Shown: positions 24,404-33,745, counted from the first letter of the stretch. The stretch: 64,000 bases of DNA from Paracoccus aminovorans (GCF_900005615.1 NZ_LN832559.1:224501-288500); one strand, 5' to 3'. Translations and numbers: made by a program. Notes: a model not told the origin generated them from the sequence alone.

Positions 24404-26357
24404 AACTGGCGACGACCTGACCGACTTCGACGGCGAGGCAGAAATCCTGCGCACCTGGGGCGCGGGGCTGTCGCCCGATCCTGATCTCACAGTGTCACAA
24501 TGGGCGGACCAGCACCGGATGCTCTCGGGCCGCGCCTCGGCCGAACCGGGGCGCTACCGTACGGCGCGCACGCCCTACATGCGCGAGATCATGGACCGGC
24601 TGTCGCCCGGCGATCCCACCCAACGGATCGTGTTCATGAAGGCGGCACAGGTCGGCGCGACCGAGGCGGGCAACAACTGGATCGGGTTCGCCATCCACCA
24701 GGCGCCGGGGCCGATGCTGGCGGTCCAGCCCACCGTAGAACTTGCCAAGCGCAACTCGCGCCAGCGGATCGACCCACTGATCGACGAGAGCCCGGAACTG
24801 CGCGAGCGGGTGAAGCCCGCGCGATCCCGCGACGCGGGCAACACCATGCTGTCGAAGGAATTCGCGGGCGGCATCCTGATCATGACCGGGGCAAACTCGG
24901 CCGTGGGTCTGCGCTCGACCCCGGCGCGTTATATCTTCCTCGACGAGGTCGATGCCTATCCCGCCTCGGCCGACGAGGAAGGCGATCCCGTCACGCTGGC
25001 CGAGGCGCGGTCGCTGACCTTCGCCCACCGGCGCAAGGTGCTGCTGGTCTCGACGCCGACGATCCGGGGTCTGAGCCGGATCGAGCGGGAGTATGAGGCG
25101 AGCGACCAGCGGCGGTTCTTTGTGCCGTGCCCGCATTGCGGCGCGATGCAATTTCTGAAGTTCGACCGGCTGCGCTGGCAGAAGGGCCGCCCGGAGACAG
25201 CGGAGTATCACTGCGAGGGCTGCGACGCGGCAATCGCGGAGCACCACAAGACGGCGATGCTGGAGGGCGGCGAATGGCGGGCAACCGCCACGGCCGCCGA
25301 TCCGACCACGGTCGGGTATCACCTCTCGGCGCTCTATTCGCCGATCGGCTGGCTGAGCTGGGAGCGGATCGTGCGGGCATGGGACGCGGCCCAAGGGTCG
25401 GACGAGGCGATCAAGGCGTTCCGCAACACGATCCTCGGCGAAACATGGGTCGAGACCGGGGAAGCGCCCGACTGGCAGCGGCTCTACGACCGGCGCGAGC
25501 ATTGGAAATCCGGCACGGTGCCTGCGGGCGGGCTGTTCCTGACCGCCGGGGCCGACGTCCAGAAGGACCGGATCGAGGTCGATGTCTGGGCCTGGGGGCG
25601 CGGGCTTGAGTCCTGGCTCGTCGATCACGTCGTGATCGAGGGCGGGCCGGATCGGCGCGACGCATGGTCCGAGCTGACGGCGCTGCTGGATCGAAGCTGG
25701 CCGCACGAGCGCGGCGCGCATCTGCGCATCGCTCGGATGGCCATCGACACCGGCTACGAGGCCCCGGCGGTCTATTCCTGGTCGCGGGCGCAGGGGTTTG
25801 GGCAGGTGTCGCCGGTCAAGGGCGTCGAGGGGTTCAACCGCTCCAGCCCGGTGTCGGGGCCGACCTTCGTCGACGCGACCGAGGGCGGTAAACGCCTGCG
25901 GCGCGGCGCGCGGCTCTGGACCGTGGCGGTGTCGACCTTCAAGGCCGAGACCTATCGCTTCCTGCGGCTGGCGCGCCCGACCGAGGAGGAGATGGCCGAC
26001 GGGGCGGCGTTTCCGCCCGGATCGGTCCACCTGCCGCACTGGGTCGAGAACGAATGGCTGAAGCAGTTCGTGGCCGAGCAGCTGGTGACGGTGCGCACGA
26101 AACGTGGCTTCGCCCGGCTGGAATGGCAGAAGCTGCGCGAGCGGAACGAAGCGCTGGATTGCCGGGTCTATGCCCGCGCCGCTGCCTGGATCGCGGGCGC
26201 GGATCGCTGGCCCAACGAGAAATGGCGTGACCTCGAGGATCAGCTCGGGGCCGCCCCCACCGACACCGATCCCGCCGGACAGATCAACCGGCCGGGACAG
26301 GCCCCGCAGGGCAAGCGCCGCTCCGACTGGCTCGGGCGGCGTGGAGGATGGTTTTGA
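24351..26357 (+). CDS. Terminase large subunit, lambda gpA family
   Basis: A 668-residue protein. The ATPase core has the adenine-binding/P-loop-like MKAAQVGATEAGNNW (about 96-110) and a Walker B-like FLDEVDAYP (about 196), followed by a zinc-finger pair (VPCPHCG and YHCEGCD) and the nuclease domain with the acidic TAGADVQKDRIEVDVWAWG (about 400). This matches GpA of lambda, which cuts concatemers at cos and drives packaging. The ATG 24351 lies inside the small-subunit gene; there is no later ATG before residue 58. Confidence 0.9.
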   Translation: MYAPTSTNLPRSGPTSGETGDDLTDFDGEAEILRTWGAGLSPDPDLTVSQWADQHRMLSGRASAEPGRYRTARTPYMREIMDRLSPGDPTQRIVFMKAAQVGATEAGNNWIGFAIHQAPGPMLAVQPTVELAKRNSRQRIDPLIDESPELRERVKPARSRDAGNTMLSKEFAGGILIMTGANSAVGLRSTPARYIFLDEVDAYPASADEEGDPVTLAEARSLTFAHRRKVLLVSTPTIRGLSRIEREYEASDQRRFFVPCPHCGAMQFLKFDRLRWQKGRPETAEYHCEGCDAAIAEHHKTAMLEGGEWRATATAADPTTVGYHLSALYSPIGWLSWERIVRAWDAAQGSDEAIKAFRNTILGETWVETGEAPDWQRLYDRREHWKSGTVPAGGLFLTAGADVQKDRIEVDVWAWGRGLESWLVDHVVIEGGPDRRDAWSELTALLDRSWPHERGAHLRIARMAIDTGYEAPAVYSWSRAQGFGQVSPVKGVEGFNRSSPVSGPTFVDATEGGKRLRRGARLWTVAVSTFKAETYRFLRLARPTEEEMADGAAFPPGSVHLPHWVENEWLKQFVAEQLVTVRTKRGFARLEWQKLRERNEALDCRVYARAAAWIAGADRWPNEKWRDLEDQLGAAPTDTDPAGQINRPGQAPQGKRRSDWLGRRGGWF

Positions 26358-26359
26358 AC

Positions 26360-26569
26360 ATGACGGACTGGACGGAAACCGAGCTCTCGGCGCTGCGCCG
26401 GGCCTATGCCAGCGGTACGACGCGGGTCAGCTATGACGGCAAGTCGGTCGACTACGGCTCGGCCGAGGATCTGCTGGCGCGCATCCGCACCATCGAGCGC
26501 GCCATCGCGGGAAAGACACGGCCGCTGCCGGTGGCCGGGCTGGCTGGCTTCAGCCGCGGAGATCGCTGA
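26360..26569 (+). CDS. gpW-like head-tail joining protein
   Basis: A 69-residue protein starting at ATG 26360 (an in-frame ATG at 26348 is the alternative, but its GGAGG would be too close). Two helices with the sequence SYDGKSVDYGSAEDLLARIRTIE match the gpW family, small proteins that sit at the portal and prepare the head for tail joining. The gene lies between terminase and portal, as in lambda, and its stop overlaps the portal ATG. Confidence 0.8.
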   Translation: MTDWTETELSALRRAYASGTTRVSYDGKSVDYGSAEDLLARIRTIERAIAGKTRPLPVAGLAGFSRGDR

Positions 26570-28080
26570 TGTCGGCGACCTGGTTCGATCACGCCATCGC
26601 CACGGTGGCGCCGCGCATGGCCGCCCGCCGCGTCATGGCGCGTCAGGCGTTCGAGACCCTGACGCGGGGCTATGACGGGGCCGCGCGTGGGCGGAGGACC
26701 GAGGGCTGGCGCGCGCCGGGATCCTCCGCCGACACCGAGATCGGCGTCGCCGGAGCCCTGTTGCGCGATCGGATGCGCGACCTGGTGCGCAACAACCCGC
26801 ACGCGGCCAAGGCCGTCGCGGTGCTGGTCAACAACATCATCGGCTCGGGGCTAATGCCCCGCGCCGCCAGTGGCGACGACACGCTGGACCGGAAGGTCGA
26901 CGCGCTCTTCGAGCGCTGGACGGCGGAGTGCGATGCCGACGGCCAGCTGGACTTCTACGGCCTGCAGACGCTGATCTGCCGCGAGATGGTCGAGGCGGGT
27001 GAGGTCCTGGTACGCCGCCGGTTGCGGCGGGCAAGCGATGGCCTGCCGGTGCCGCTGCAATTGCAGGTGCTGGAAGCGGACTTCCTCGACGCCTCGAAAT
27101 CCGGCGCCTTGGGCGCGGGACGCTTAGTCCAGGGGATCGAGTTCGACCCGGTCGGCAAGCGCCGGGCCTATTGGCTGCACGCCGAGCATCCGGGCGACGC
27201 CTATGGCGCCTTGCAGAACGGCCTGCAGAGCCGCCCGGTCCCCGCGACCGAGATCGCGCACATCTACGAGAAGCAGCGCACGCAGGCGCGCGGCGTTCCC
27301 TGGGGCGCGCCGGTGATCCGGTCGTTGCGTGATCTCGACGATTACGAGGTGGCCGAACTGGTCCGCAAGAAGACCGAGGCCTGCGTCACCGCCATCGTCT
27401 TCGGCGACGACGAGGCGCAGCAGGGCATCGCGCCCTCTGTGGTCGACGCCGATGGCAACCGGGTCGAGCAGTTCGAGCCAGGGCTCATCGCCTATGCCCG
27501 CGGCGGCAAGGACATCCGGTTCAACCAGCCCTCTGCCACCGGCGGCTACGGCGAATACAAGCGCGCGAGCCTGCACACGATCTCGGCCGGGTTCCGCGTG
27601 CCCTACGAGCTGCTGACCGGTGACCTCAGCCAGGTCAACTACTCCTCGATCCGGGCGGGGCTCGTCGAGTTCCGCCGCATGATCGACGCCGTGCAGTGGC
27701 AGCTATTCATCCCGATGCTATGCGCGCCGGTGTGGCGCTGGTTCACGGAAGCCGCATGGGCAGCAGGGCAGATCCCGACACCGGACGTGCCGGTGGAATG
27801 GTCGCCGCCGAAGTTCGATGCCGTCGATCCCTACAAGGATGCGATGGCCGACCTGCTGGCAATCCGGACAGGCACGATGACGCTCGCGCAAGCCATTGCC
27901 CGGCAGGGCCACAACCCGGACGCGGTGCTGGCAGAAATCGCTGCCACCAACGCCAAGCTCGATGGCCTCGGCCTCGTGCTCGACAGCGATCCGCGCCGCG
28001 TCACCAAGACCGGCAGCGTGCAGGCGGGTGACCCGACCAGTGACCCGGCCGCCCCCGCATCCGAAACAGAGAAGGAATAG
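26569..28080 (+). CDS. Portal protein, lambda gpB family
   Basis: A 503-residue portal. It has the NNPHAAKAVAVLVNNIIGSG segment near residue 70, the EVLVRRRLR strand, and the YELLTGDLSQVNYSSIRAGLVEFRR segment at about 345-370 that is typical of lambda-family portals. Twelve copies form the ring through which DNA enters the head. The start overlaps the gpW-like stop. Confidence 0.9.
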   Translation: MSATWFDHAIATVAPRMAARRVMARQAFETLTRGYDGAARGRRTEGWRAPGSSADTEIGVAGALLRDRMRDLVRNNPHAAKAVAVLVNNIIGSGLMPRAASGDDTLDRKVDALFERWTAECDADGQLDFYGLQTLICREMVEAGEVLVRRRLRRASDGLPVPLQLQVLEADFLDASKSGALGAGRLVQGIEFDPVGKRRAYWLHAEHPGDAYGALQNGLQSRPVPATEIAHIYEKQRTQARGVPWGAPVIRSLRDLDDYEVAELVRKKTEACVTAIVFGDDEAQQGIAPSVVDADGNRVEQFEPGLIAYARGGKDIRFNQPSATGGYGEYKRASLHTISAGFRVPYELLTGDLSQVNYSSIRAGLVEFRRMIDAVQWQLFIPMLCAPVWRWFTEAAWAAGQIPTPDVPVEWSPPKFDAVDPYKDAMADLLAIRTGTMTLAQAIARQGHNPDAVLAEIAATNAKLDGLGLVLDSDPRRVTKTGSVQAGDPTSDPAAPASETEKE

Positions 28081-28084
28081 GGCC

Positions 28085-30118
28085 ATGCCCGACACGATGA
28101 TGGCGGCCCCGGTCGCCTTGCCGATGCAGCTGCGGCGCGCACCGATCCTGCCCGCAACCGTCAATTCCGAGGCGCGCTCCGTCGACGTCGTCTTCACCTC
28201 CGGCGCGGCTGTCCGGCGGCGGCGCTGGACCGGCTGGGACACCTCCGTGCCCTTCGACGAGATCCTCGAGGTCAGCGACCGCGCGGTGGATCTGACGCGC
28301 CTCAATGCCGGGGCCCCTGCGCTCGACAGCCATTCGGTCTGGTCCTCGCATTCGCAGGTGGGCGTGGTCGAACGCGCCTGGATCGAGGGCAAGGAGGGCA
28401 AGGCCACCATCCGTTTCCCGCGCGAGGGCCTGGACCAGGCCGCCGACCGCATGTTCGGCCTGATCAGCGACGGGATCATCCGGAACGTCTCGGTCGGCTA
28501 TTCCATCGAGCGTGTGAAAGTGGTCGAGCCCGCCGCCAAGGGCGAGGTCGAGCAGCGCATTGTCGAACGCTGGACGCCGCTCGAGGTCAGCTTCGTGACC
28601 GTTCCCGCCGATCCCCGCGCGCAGGTCCGCGCCGCGGATCAGGCCAGCTATCCCGTCGAGATCGTCGACACCCGCATGCAAAAGGAGGCATCCATGCCTG
28701 AGAGCACGACCACCGTGGCCGGGGATGTCCCCGCCATGACCGAGACCCGCCAGCAGCCCGTCGCGGCCCCGGCACAGCCCGAACAGACGGCCGCGCGTAT
28801 GCCGGAACCGGCTGCCGCACCCGACAGCGAGGCCATCGCCACCCGCGCCCGCGAGGCCGAGCGTGATCGCGTCTCCACCATCTACGATCTGACCGGTCGT
28901 CTGAACCTCGAGCGCAGCTTCGCCGAGGATCTGGTCAAGCGCGGCGTCAGTGTTGACGAGTCCCGCCGCCTGATCCTCGACCAGGTGGCGGCGAAGTCGG
29001 ACGAGACCCGGACCTTCCCGCACGTTTCCATCCCCCTCGGCGGCCGGGACGAGCGCATCACCCGCCGCGACGCGGTGGCGAACGCGCTGCTGCACCGCTA
29101 CAGCCCGACGCTGTTCCCGCTGGAAGACGCCGCGCGCCAGTACCGCGGCATGACGCTGCTGGAACTGGCCCGCGAAAGCCTCGGCAATGCCGGGGTCAAC
29201 ACGCGCGGCCTGTCGCGCGACGAGGTGGCGACCCGCGCGCTGCATTCGACCTCGGACTTCCCCGAGATCCTCTCGGCCGTCACCAACAAGACCCTGCGGC
29301 AGGCCTATGACGCCTATCCCCGGACCTTCGCGCTCTTCTGCCGCCAGGTGCTGGCGACCGACTTCAAATCGATGCACCGGGTCCAGCTGGGCGAGGCCCC
29401 GCAGCTTCTGGAGGTCGGCGAAAGCGGCGAGTTCAAGCGCGGGACGCTGGGCGAGAGCAAGGAAAGCTACAAGGTCAAGACCTATGGCCGGGTCGTGGCC
29501 ATCACCCGGCAGGTGCTGATCAACGACGATCTGGATGCCTTCACCCGGATCCCCGCGATGTACGGCAACTCCATCGCCCAGCTGGAAAGCGACGTGGTCT
29601 GGGGCATCATCACCGCGAACCCGGCGATGGCCGACGGCAACGCGCTCTTCCACACGACGCACAAGAACCTCGCCGCAACGGGCGCGGCGCTGGACGTGGC
29701 GAGCGTCGGGGCGGCGCGGGCGGCGATGGCGCTGCAGACCGGGCTCGACAAGAAGACGGTGCTGAACATCCGGCCCGCCTTCCTGATCGTGCCCGCCGCG
29801 CTGGAACTGAAGGCCGAGCAACTGGTCGCCCAGAACCTCGTCCCGGCCGACAGTGCCAAGGTGGTGCCCCAGTCGATCCGGACGCTGTCCCCGATCAGCG
29901 AACCGCGCCTCGATGCCGCCAGCGCCACCTCCTGGTATCTGGCGGCCTCGCCCAACCAGATCGACACCATCGAATACGCCTATCTGGAAGGCCAGCAGGG
30001 CGCCTACATCGAGACCCGCAACGGCTTCGACGTCGACGGCGTCGAGATCAAGTGCCGCCTCGATTTCGGCGCCAAGGCCATCGACTGGCGCGGCCTCTAC
30101 AAGAACCCCGGCGCATAA
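28085..30118 (+). CDS. Prohead protease fused to major capsid protein
   Basis: A 677-residue fusion. Residues 25-185 look like an S78-type (HK97) prohead protease with candidate catalytic His83 (LDSHSVW) and Ser136 (NVSVGYS). A Pro/Ala/Glu-rich linker (about 205-260) leads into a coiled, scaffold-like part and then the capsid domain (about 320-677; Mu gpT-like, with TYGRVVAITRQVLINDD and the C-terminal DFGAKAIDWRGLYKNPG). A strong internal ribosome binding site at 28681-28688 precedes in-frame ATG 28694 and would give a 474-residue protein with scaffold and capsid only. Maturation would cleave the linker. Confidence 0.85.
   Translation: MPDTMMAAPVALPMQLRRAPILPATVNSEARSVDVVFTSGAAVRRRRWTGWDTSVPFDEILEVSDRAVDLTRLNAGAPALDSHSVWSSHSQVGVVERAWIEGKEGKATIRFPREGLDQAADRMFGLISDGIIRNVSVGYSIERVKVVEPAAKGEVEQRIVERWTPLEVSFVTVPADPRAQVRAADQASYPVEIVDTRMQKEASMPESTTTVAGDVPAMTETRQQPVAAPAQPEQTAARMPEPAAAPDSEAIATRAREAERDRVSTIYDLTGRLNLERSFAEDLVKRGVSVDESRRLILDQVAAKSDETRTFPHVSIPLGGRDERITRRDAVANALLHRYSPTLFPLEDAARQYRGMTLLELARESLGNAGVNTRGLSRDEVATRALHSTSDFPEILSAVTNKTLRQAYDAYPRTFALFCRQVLATDFKSMHRVQLGEAPQLLEVGESGEFKRGTLGESKESYKVKTYGRVVAITRQVLINDDLDAFTRIPAMYGNSIAQLESDVVWGIITANPAMADGNALFHTTHKNLAATGAALDVASVGAARAAMALQTGLDKKTVLNIRPAFLIVPAALELKAEQLVAQNLVPADSAKVVPQSIRTLSPISEPRLDAASATSWYLAASPNQIDTIEYAYLEGQQGAYIETRNGFDVDGVEIKCRLDFGAKAIDWRGLYKNPGA
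28681..28696 (+). promoter_or_regulatory. Internal ribosome binding site and start (capsid part)
   Basis: AAAGGAGG at 28681-28688 lies 5 nt before ATG 28694, in frame with the fusion and exactly between the protease and the scaffold/capsid parts. It is stronger than the site in front of the full-length start at 28085. It is likely to make a shorter capsid product, like the nested C/Nu3 genes of lambda. Confidence 0.7.
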
Positions 30119-30195
30119 CCGCCACCCCATGCTGAACCCTGACATGCGGGCGGTCCAATCGGGCCGCCCTTCGTCATTCCACAAGGATCCTCCCC

Positions 30196-30531
30196 ATGAA
30201 AACCTACGTCCAGCCCGGCAACACCATCACCCTGACCGCGCCCTACGCCGTCGCCGCGGGCGATGGCCTGCTCGTCGGCTCCATCTTCGGCGTGGCCTCC
30301 GGCACCGCCGCCATTGGCGAAAGTGTCGAGGCCGCGCTTGTCGGCGTCTACGAGCTGAAGAAGCTCGGCTCGCAGGCGTGGGCCGTCGGCGAGCGCATCT
30401 ATTGGGACAACACCGCCCGCCAGACCACCAAGGTCACCACCTCGAACACCCTGATCGGCGTGGCGACCGAAGTGGTGGCGGGCGGCGCGGGTGATGTAGT
30501 CGGCCGGGTGCGGCTGAACGGGGCGTTCTGA
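30196..30531 (+). CDS. DUF2190 capsid decoration protein
   Basis: A 111-residue beta-rich protein (VQPGNTITLTAPYAVAAGDG, then LVGVYELKKLGSQAWAVGERIYWD) of the DUF2190 family, which is found right after capsid genes and acts as a head decoration or stabilising protein in characterised phages. GGATCC precedes the ATG. Its stop overlaps the next start. Confidence 0.85.
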   Translation: MKTYVQPGNTITLTAPYAVAAGDGLLVGSIFGVASGTAAIGESVEAALVGVYELKKLGSQAWAVGERIYWDNTARQTTKVTTSNTLIGVATEVVAGGAGDVVGRVRLNGAF

Positions 30532-30842
30532 TGAGCGCCTTCGCCGCTGCCGTCGGCGTACTCTTCGCCGATCCGAACGTCGGCCGGGATGCGGTCTACA
30601 TCGCCGATGGCGGCGCGCCGGTCCTGGTGCGCGTCGTGGCGCGGCGCGCCGATGCGTCGACCTCCTTCGGCGACGCGCGGCTCTGGTCGGAGACTACGCG
30701 CGTCGATCTGCGCGTGGCCGAGGTGCCAGCGCCGCGGCCCGGCGACCGCATCGAGATCGACGGCGACGCCTTCCTCATCCAAGGCGAGCCCGTCCGTGAT
30801 CGTGAACGGCTGGTCTGGACCATCGACCTGCGCCCGGCATGA
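30531..30842 (+). CDS. Head-tail joining protein, FII-like
   Basis: A 103-residue protein with the pattern of lambda gpFII-type head-tail attachment proteins: DAVYIADGGAPVLVRVV and the C-terminal PRPGDRIEIDGDAFLIQGEP strand pair. It would close the head completion complex before the tail docks. Overlaps its neighbours by 1 to 4 nt. Confidence 0.75.
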   Translation: MSAFAAAVGVLFADPNVGRDAVYIADGGAPVLVRVVARRADASTSFGDARLWSETTRVDLRVAEVPAPRPGDRIEIDGDAFLIQGEPVRDRERLVWTIDLRPA

Positions 30843-31516
30843 CCGCGATGAAGCTGAAGCTCGACATCGATCCCGACATCGTCGCGATGATGGCGGCTGA
30901 GGTTTCGGCGGGCGAGCGCGCCGTGTCGGCCGCGATCCGCGAGGCCGGGACCGGGCTGAAGGCCGCCTGGCGGCTGCAGATCACTGGTGCGGGGCTTGGG
31001 GCCCGGCTCGCCCGCACCATCCGGTCGGAGCAGTTCCCCAAGGTCACGCCCAGCCTCAACGCGGCAGCCGTGGTCTGGTCCAACGCCCCGGTCATCGTCG
31101 GCGCGCACGACACCGGCCCGCTGATCCGCTCGAAAAATGGCTTTTGGCTGGCGATCCCCACGCCCGCCGCAGGCAAGTCCTTGCGTGGCGGTCGGAACAC
31201 GCCCGGCGAATGGGAACGGCGCACTGGCCTGCGCCTGCGCTTCATCTATCGCCGCAGGGGGCCGAGCCTGCTGGTGGCCGAGGGGCGGCTGAACACCAAG
31301 GGCCGCGCCGTCGCGTCACGGTCAAGGACCGGCCGGGGCCTCGTGACAGCACCGATCTTCCTGCTGGTGCCGCAGGTCAAGCTGCCGAAGCGGCTGGATC
31401 TGGCGCGGGACGCGGCGCGGGCGCATCATGCGGTGCCGGGGTTGATCGTCGCGAACTGGGTGGAGGGAACGTCTTGTGACGAAGTAAACCCGCTCAGGGA
31501 CGCAGGACTACAATAG
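30839..31516 (+). CDS. DUF6441 tail completion protein with altered C-terminus
   Basis: A 225-residue protein. Residues 1-211 match DUF6441, a minor tail or tail-completion family (GLKAAWRLQITGAGLG, DTGPLIRSKNGFWLAIPTP, GPSLLVAEGRL). The last 14 residues, after the conserved NWVEGTS end at about 31473, are read from foreign DNA: the permease insertion begins there and supplies the stop at 31514-31516. The core is complete, so the protein may still work. Confidence 0.75.
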   Translation: MTAMKLKLDIDPDIVAMMAAEVSAGERAVSAAIREAGTGLKAAWRLQITGAGLGARLARTIRSEQFPKVTPSLNAAAVVWSNAPVIVGAHDTGPLIRSKNGFWLAIPTPAAGKSLRGGRNTPGEWERRTGLRLRFIYRRRGPSLLVAEGRLNTKGRAVASRSRTGRGLVTAPIFLLVPQVKLPKRLDLARDAARAHHAVPGLIVANWVEGTSCDEVNPLRDAGLQ

Positions 31517-32360
31517 CAACTTGACCCCCGATGCCAGCAGCAGCGCGGCCAGGATGCCTCGCAGCCAGCGGTCCGAGAGGTATCGGCTTCCGACGAACGC
31601 GCCAACTGTGCCCCCAACCGCGACTGCCGCAAGCCACAAGGGCAGCGATGCGGGGATCTGATCCCAATAGGCGTAGGCACCGATCAGGGCGGCCGCAGAA
31701 TTCATCAGATTGTAGAGCGCTGTCGTTGCGGCCGTCTGATGCGCCGTGCCCCATCTCATCGCAAAAATGACTGGCGCGAGAAAAACACCGCCACCGGTCC
31801 CTGTCGTTCCCGATACGAAGCCTATCAGCGCCCCTGTCGCCAGAGCAGCCAGGAATGGCGGCGTCCTGGGAGGTGCGACGTTTCCTGCGGATCTTTTCAT
31901 CACTGATCGTGCCATCTGCAACGCGGAAAGCACCAGGATCGCACCGACGATAGGGTAGTACACCCCTTCCGCCAACTGGATCGACCCACCAAGCATCGAG
32001 AACGGGAAGCCCAGAACGGCAAATGGATAGATGTGGCGCCATGACAATCGGCCGGACTTCATGAACCACGCCGTGCCGATTGCGGCCACCATGAGATTCA
32101 GGGCGAGCGCGGTCGTTTTCATGGCCAACGGCGCGACTCCGAATAGTGCCATGATCGCGATATAGCCGGACGCTCCTGCCTGTCCTACGGCGGCGTAGAT
32201 CACGGCAATTACGAGAAAGACGCCGGCAAGCCAGAATACTTCGGTGTCCAATACTCTCTGCGCCTCCACGGCAAAGCATGACTCGGCCACGGCCGCACGT
32301 GCCCGAAAATCGGACGAAGGTTCGTGCGCCTTCCGATCAACTATCGCAATTGGCTCGAGC
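31473..32360. mobile_element. Insertion in the tail operon carrying a permease gene (moron)
   Basis: About 890 bp between the conserved end of the DUF6441 gene and the ATG of the next tail gene. In related phages these two genes are adjacent. The segment holds one gene on the opposite strand and no transposase. I found no terminal repeats or target duplication. The next tail gene has no ribosome binding site before its ATG, which suggests the insertion displaced it. Confidence 0.65.
31508..32251 (-). CDS. TauE/SafE-family (TSUP) permease
   Basis: A 247-residue membrane protein starting at TTG 32251 with GGAGG 11 nt upstream. At least seven hydrophobic segments are visible, and the two TSUP repeats are clear: AAVGQAGASGYIAIMALFG near the N-terminus and SGTTGTGGGVFLAPVIFA in the second half. 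TSUP proteins export small organic or inorganic anions such as sulfite, sulfonates or organosulfur acids; the substrate here is unknown. It is oriented against the phage tail operon and is host-benefit cargo rather than a phage function. Confidence 0.85.
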   Translation of the reverse strand: MDTEVFWLAGVFLVIAVIYAAVGQAGASGYIAIMALFGVAPLAMKTTALALNLMVAAIGTAWFMKSGRLSWRHIYPFAVLGFPFSMLGGSIQLAEGVYYPIVGAILVLSALQMARSVMKRSAGNVAPPRTPPFLAALATGALIGFVSGTTGTGGGVFLAPVIFAMRWGTAHQTAATTALYNLMNSAAALIGAYAYWDQIPASLPLWLAAVAVGGTVGAFVGSRYLSDRWLRGILAALLLASGVKLLL

Positions 32361-32361
32361 A

Positions 32362-32781
32362 ATGCCCACCCCCCGCGAAACCATCCTCGCCGCGCTGCAC
32401 GCGCGGCTTTCGACGTTGCCCGCCGCCGCCCTGCGCGGTGACGTGCTGCCAGAGCGCGTGCCAACCGCAGGCCTCCTGATCCTGCGCGACGGCGAGCCGG
32501 GGGAACCCGAGGTGACGCTGTCGCCGCTGCGCTACCACTATCAGCACCGCGCCGAGATCGAGGCGGTCGTGCAAGGTGCCACCCGTGACGCTACCTTCGA
32601 CATCCTCTGCGCCAGCATCGGCGCGGCGATTGCAGCCGACCGCACGCTGGGAGGCCTCTGCGATTGGGTCGAGGCAGAAGCGCCGCGTCCGGTCGATCTG
32701 CCGGTCGAGGGTGCCGCCAGCCTGAAGGCAGCGGTGATCCCGGTCATCCTGCACTATTCCACGGCCGATTCGCTGGCCTGA
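32362..32781 (+). CDS. Tail terminator-like protein
   Basis: A 139-residue protein starting at ATG 32362 (MPTPRETILAALHARLSTLP). The pattern LRYHYQHRAEIEAVVQG, followed by RDATFDILCASIG, matches the small tail completion/terminator proteins of Rhodobacterales siphoviruses, which are often mislabelled acyl-CoA transferase. It lies before the tail tube gene, as expected for a tail terminator. No ribosome binding site precedes it, probably because of the upstream insertion. Confidence 0.7.
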   Translation: MPTPRETILAALHARLSTLPAAALRGDVLPERVPTAGLLILRDGEPGEPEVTLSPLRYHYQHRAEIEAVVQGATRDATFDILCASIGAAIAADRTLGGLCDWVEAEAPRPVDLPVEGAASLKAAVIPVILHYSTADSLA

Positions 32782-32806
32782 CCCCGAATAACGAAAGGAG
32801 ACTACG

Positions 32807-33745
32807 ATGGCACGAGCCCATGGGGCGCGGGCGCAGATGGCGCTTGCGTTCGAATCTGTCTATGGCACCGCGCCCGCTTCGGGCTACCGCACGGTGCCCT
32901 TCGCCAGCACCACGCTTGGGTCCGAACAGCCGCTGATCGCCTCGGAACTGCTGGGCCAGGGGCGCGATCCGCTGGCCCCGATCAAGGATGCGGTCACCGC
33001 CGATGGGGATGTGGTGGTGCCGATCGACGTCGAGAACTTCGGCCTCTGGCTTAAGGCGGCCTTCGGACAGCCGACGACCACCGGCACGACGCCCAAGACC
33101 CACACCTTCCAGTCTGGCAACTGGACGCTGCCGTCGATGGCCATCGAGACAGCGATGCCCGAAGTGCCGCGTTACGCGATGTACACCGGCTGTGTCTGCG
33201 ATCAGCTGTCCTGGCAGATGGCGCGGTCGGGGCTGTTGACCGCCACGGCCCGGCTGGTGGCGCAAGGTGAAAGCGTCGCGGCGGCCACGGCCGCAGGCAC
33301 GCCCACCTCGCTGGCGCTGCAGCGGTTCGGGCATTTCAACGGGGCGATCACCCGCAATGGATCGCCGCTCGGCAATGTCATCTCGGCCGAGGTGACCTAT
33401 TCCAATGGCCTCGACCGCATCGAGACCATCCGCTCGGACGGGCGCATCGAGGGGGCCGACCCCGGCATGGCCGCGCTGACGGGCCGGGTGGAAGTGCGCT
33501 TTGCCGACACCACGCTGATCACGCAGGCCATCGACGGCACGCCGTGCGAGTTGGTCTTCGCCTGGAGCCTCGGGGCCAACGCCAGCTTCACCTTCACGGC
33601 GCATGCCGTCTACCTGCCGCGGCCGCGCATCGAGATCCCGGGCCCGCAGGGCATCCAGGCAACCTTCGACTGGCAGGCGGCCCGCGCCACCAGTCCCGCC
33701 CGGATGTGCACCGCCGTCCTCGTCAACACCGTCGCAACCTATTGA
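32807..33745 (+). CDS. Major tail tube protein
   Basis: A 312-residue protein with AAAGGAG ahead of ATG 32807. It is beta-rich and has the tail-tube pattern of siphophages (ESVYGTAPASGYRTVPF at the N-terminus, QPLIASELLGQGRDPL, and SNGLDRIETIRSDGRIEG). It precedes the tail chaperone pair and the tape measure, as in all lambda-like tail modules. Hexamers of it form the tail tube. Confidence 0.85.
   Translation: MARAHGARAQMALAFESVYGTAPASGYRTVPFASTTLGSEQPLIASELLGQGRDPLAPIKDAVTADGDVVVPIDVENFGLWLKAAFGQPTTTGTTPKTHTFQSGNWTLPSMAIETAMPEVPRYAMYTGCVCDQLSWQMARSGLLTATARLVAQGESVAAATAAGTPTSLALQRFGHFNGAITRNGSPLGNVISAEVTYSNGLDRIETIRSDGRIEGADPGMAALTGRVEVRFADTTLITQAIDGTPCELVFAWSLGANASFTFTAHAVYLPRPRIEIPGPQGIQATFDWQAARATSPARMCTAVLVNTVATY

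Noticed and set aside
28001..30184. 727-codon open frame on the minus strand
   Set aside because: Antisense of the protease-capsid fusion; His/Gly/Arg-rich low-complexity composition typical of shadow frames.
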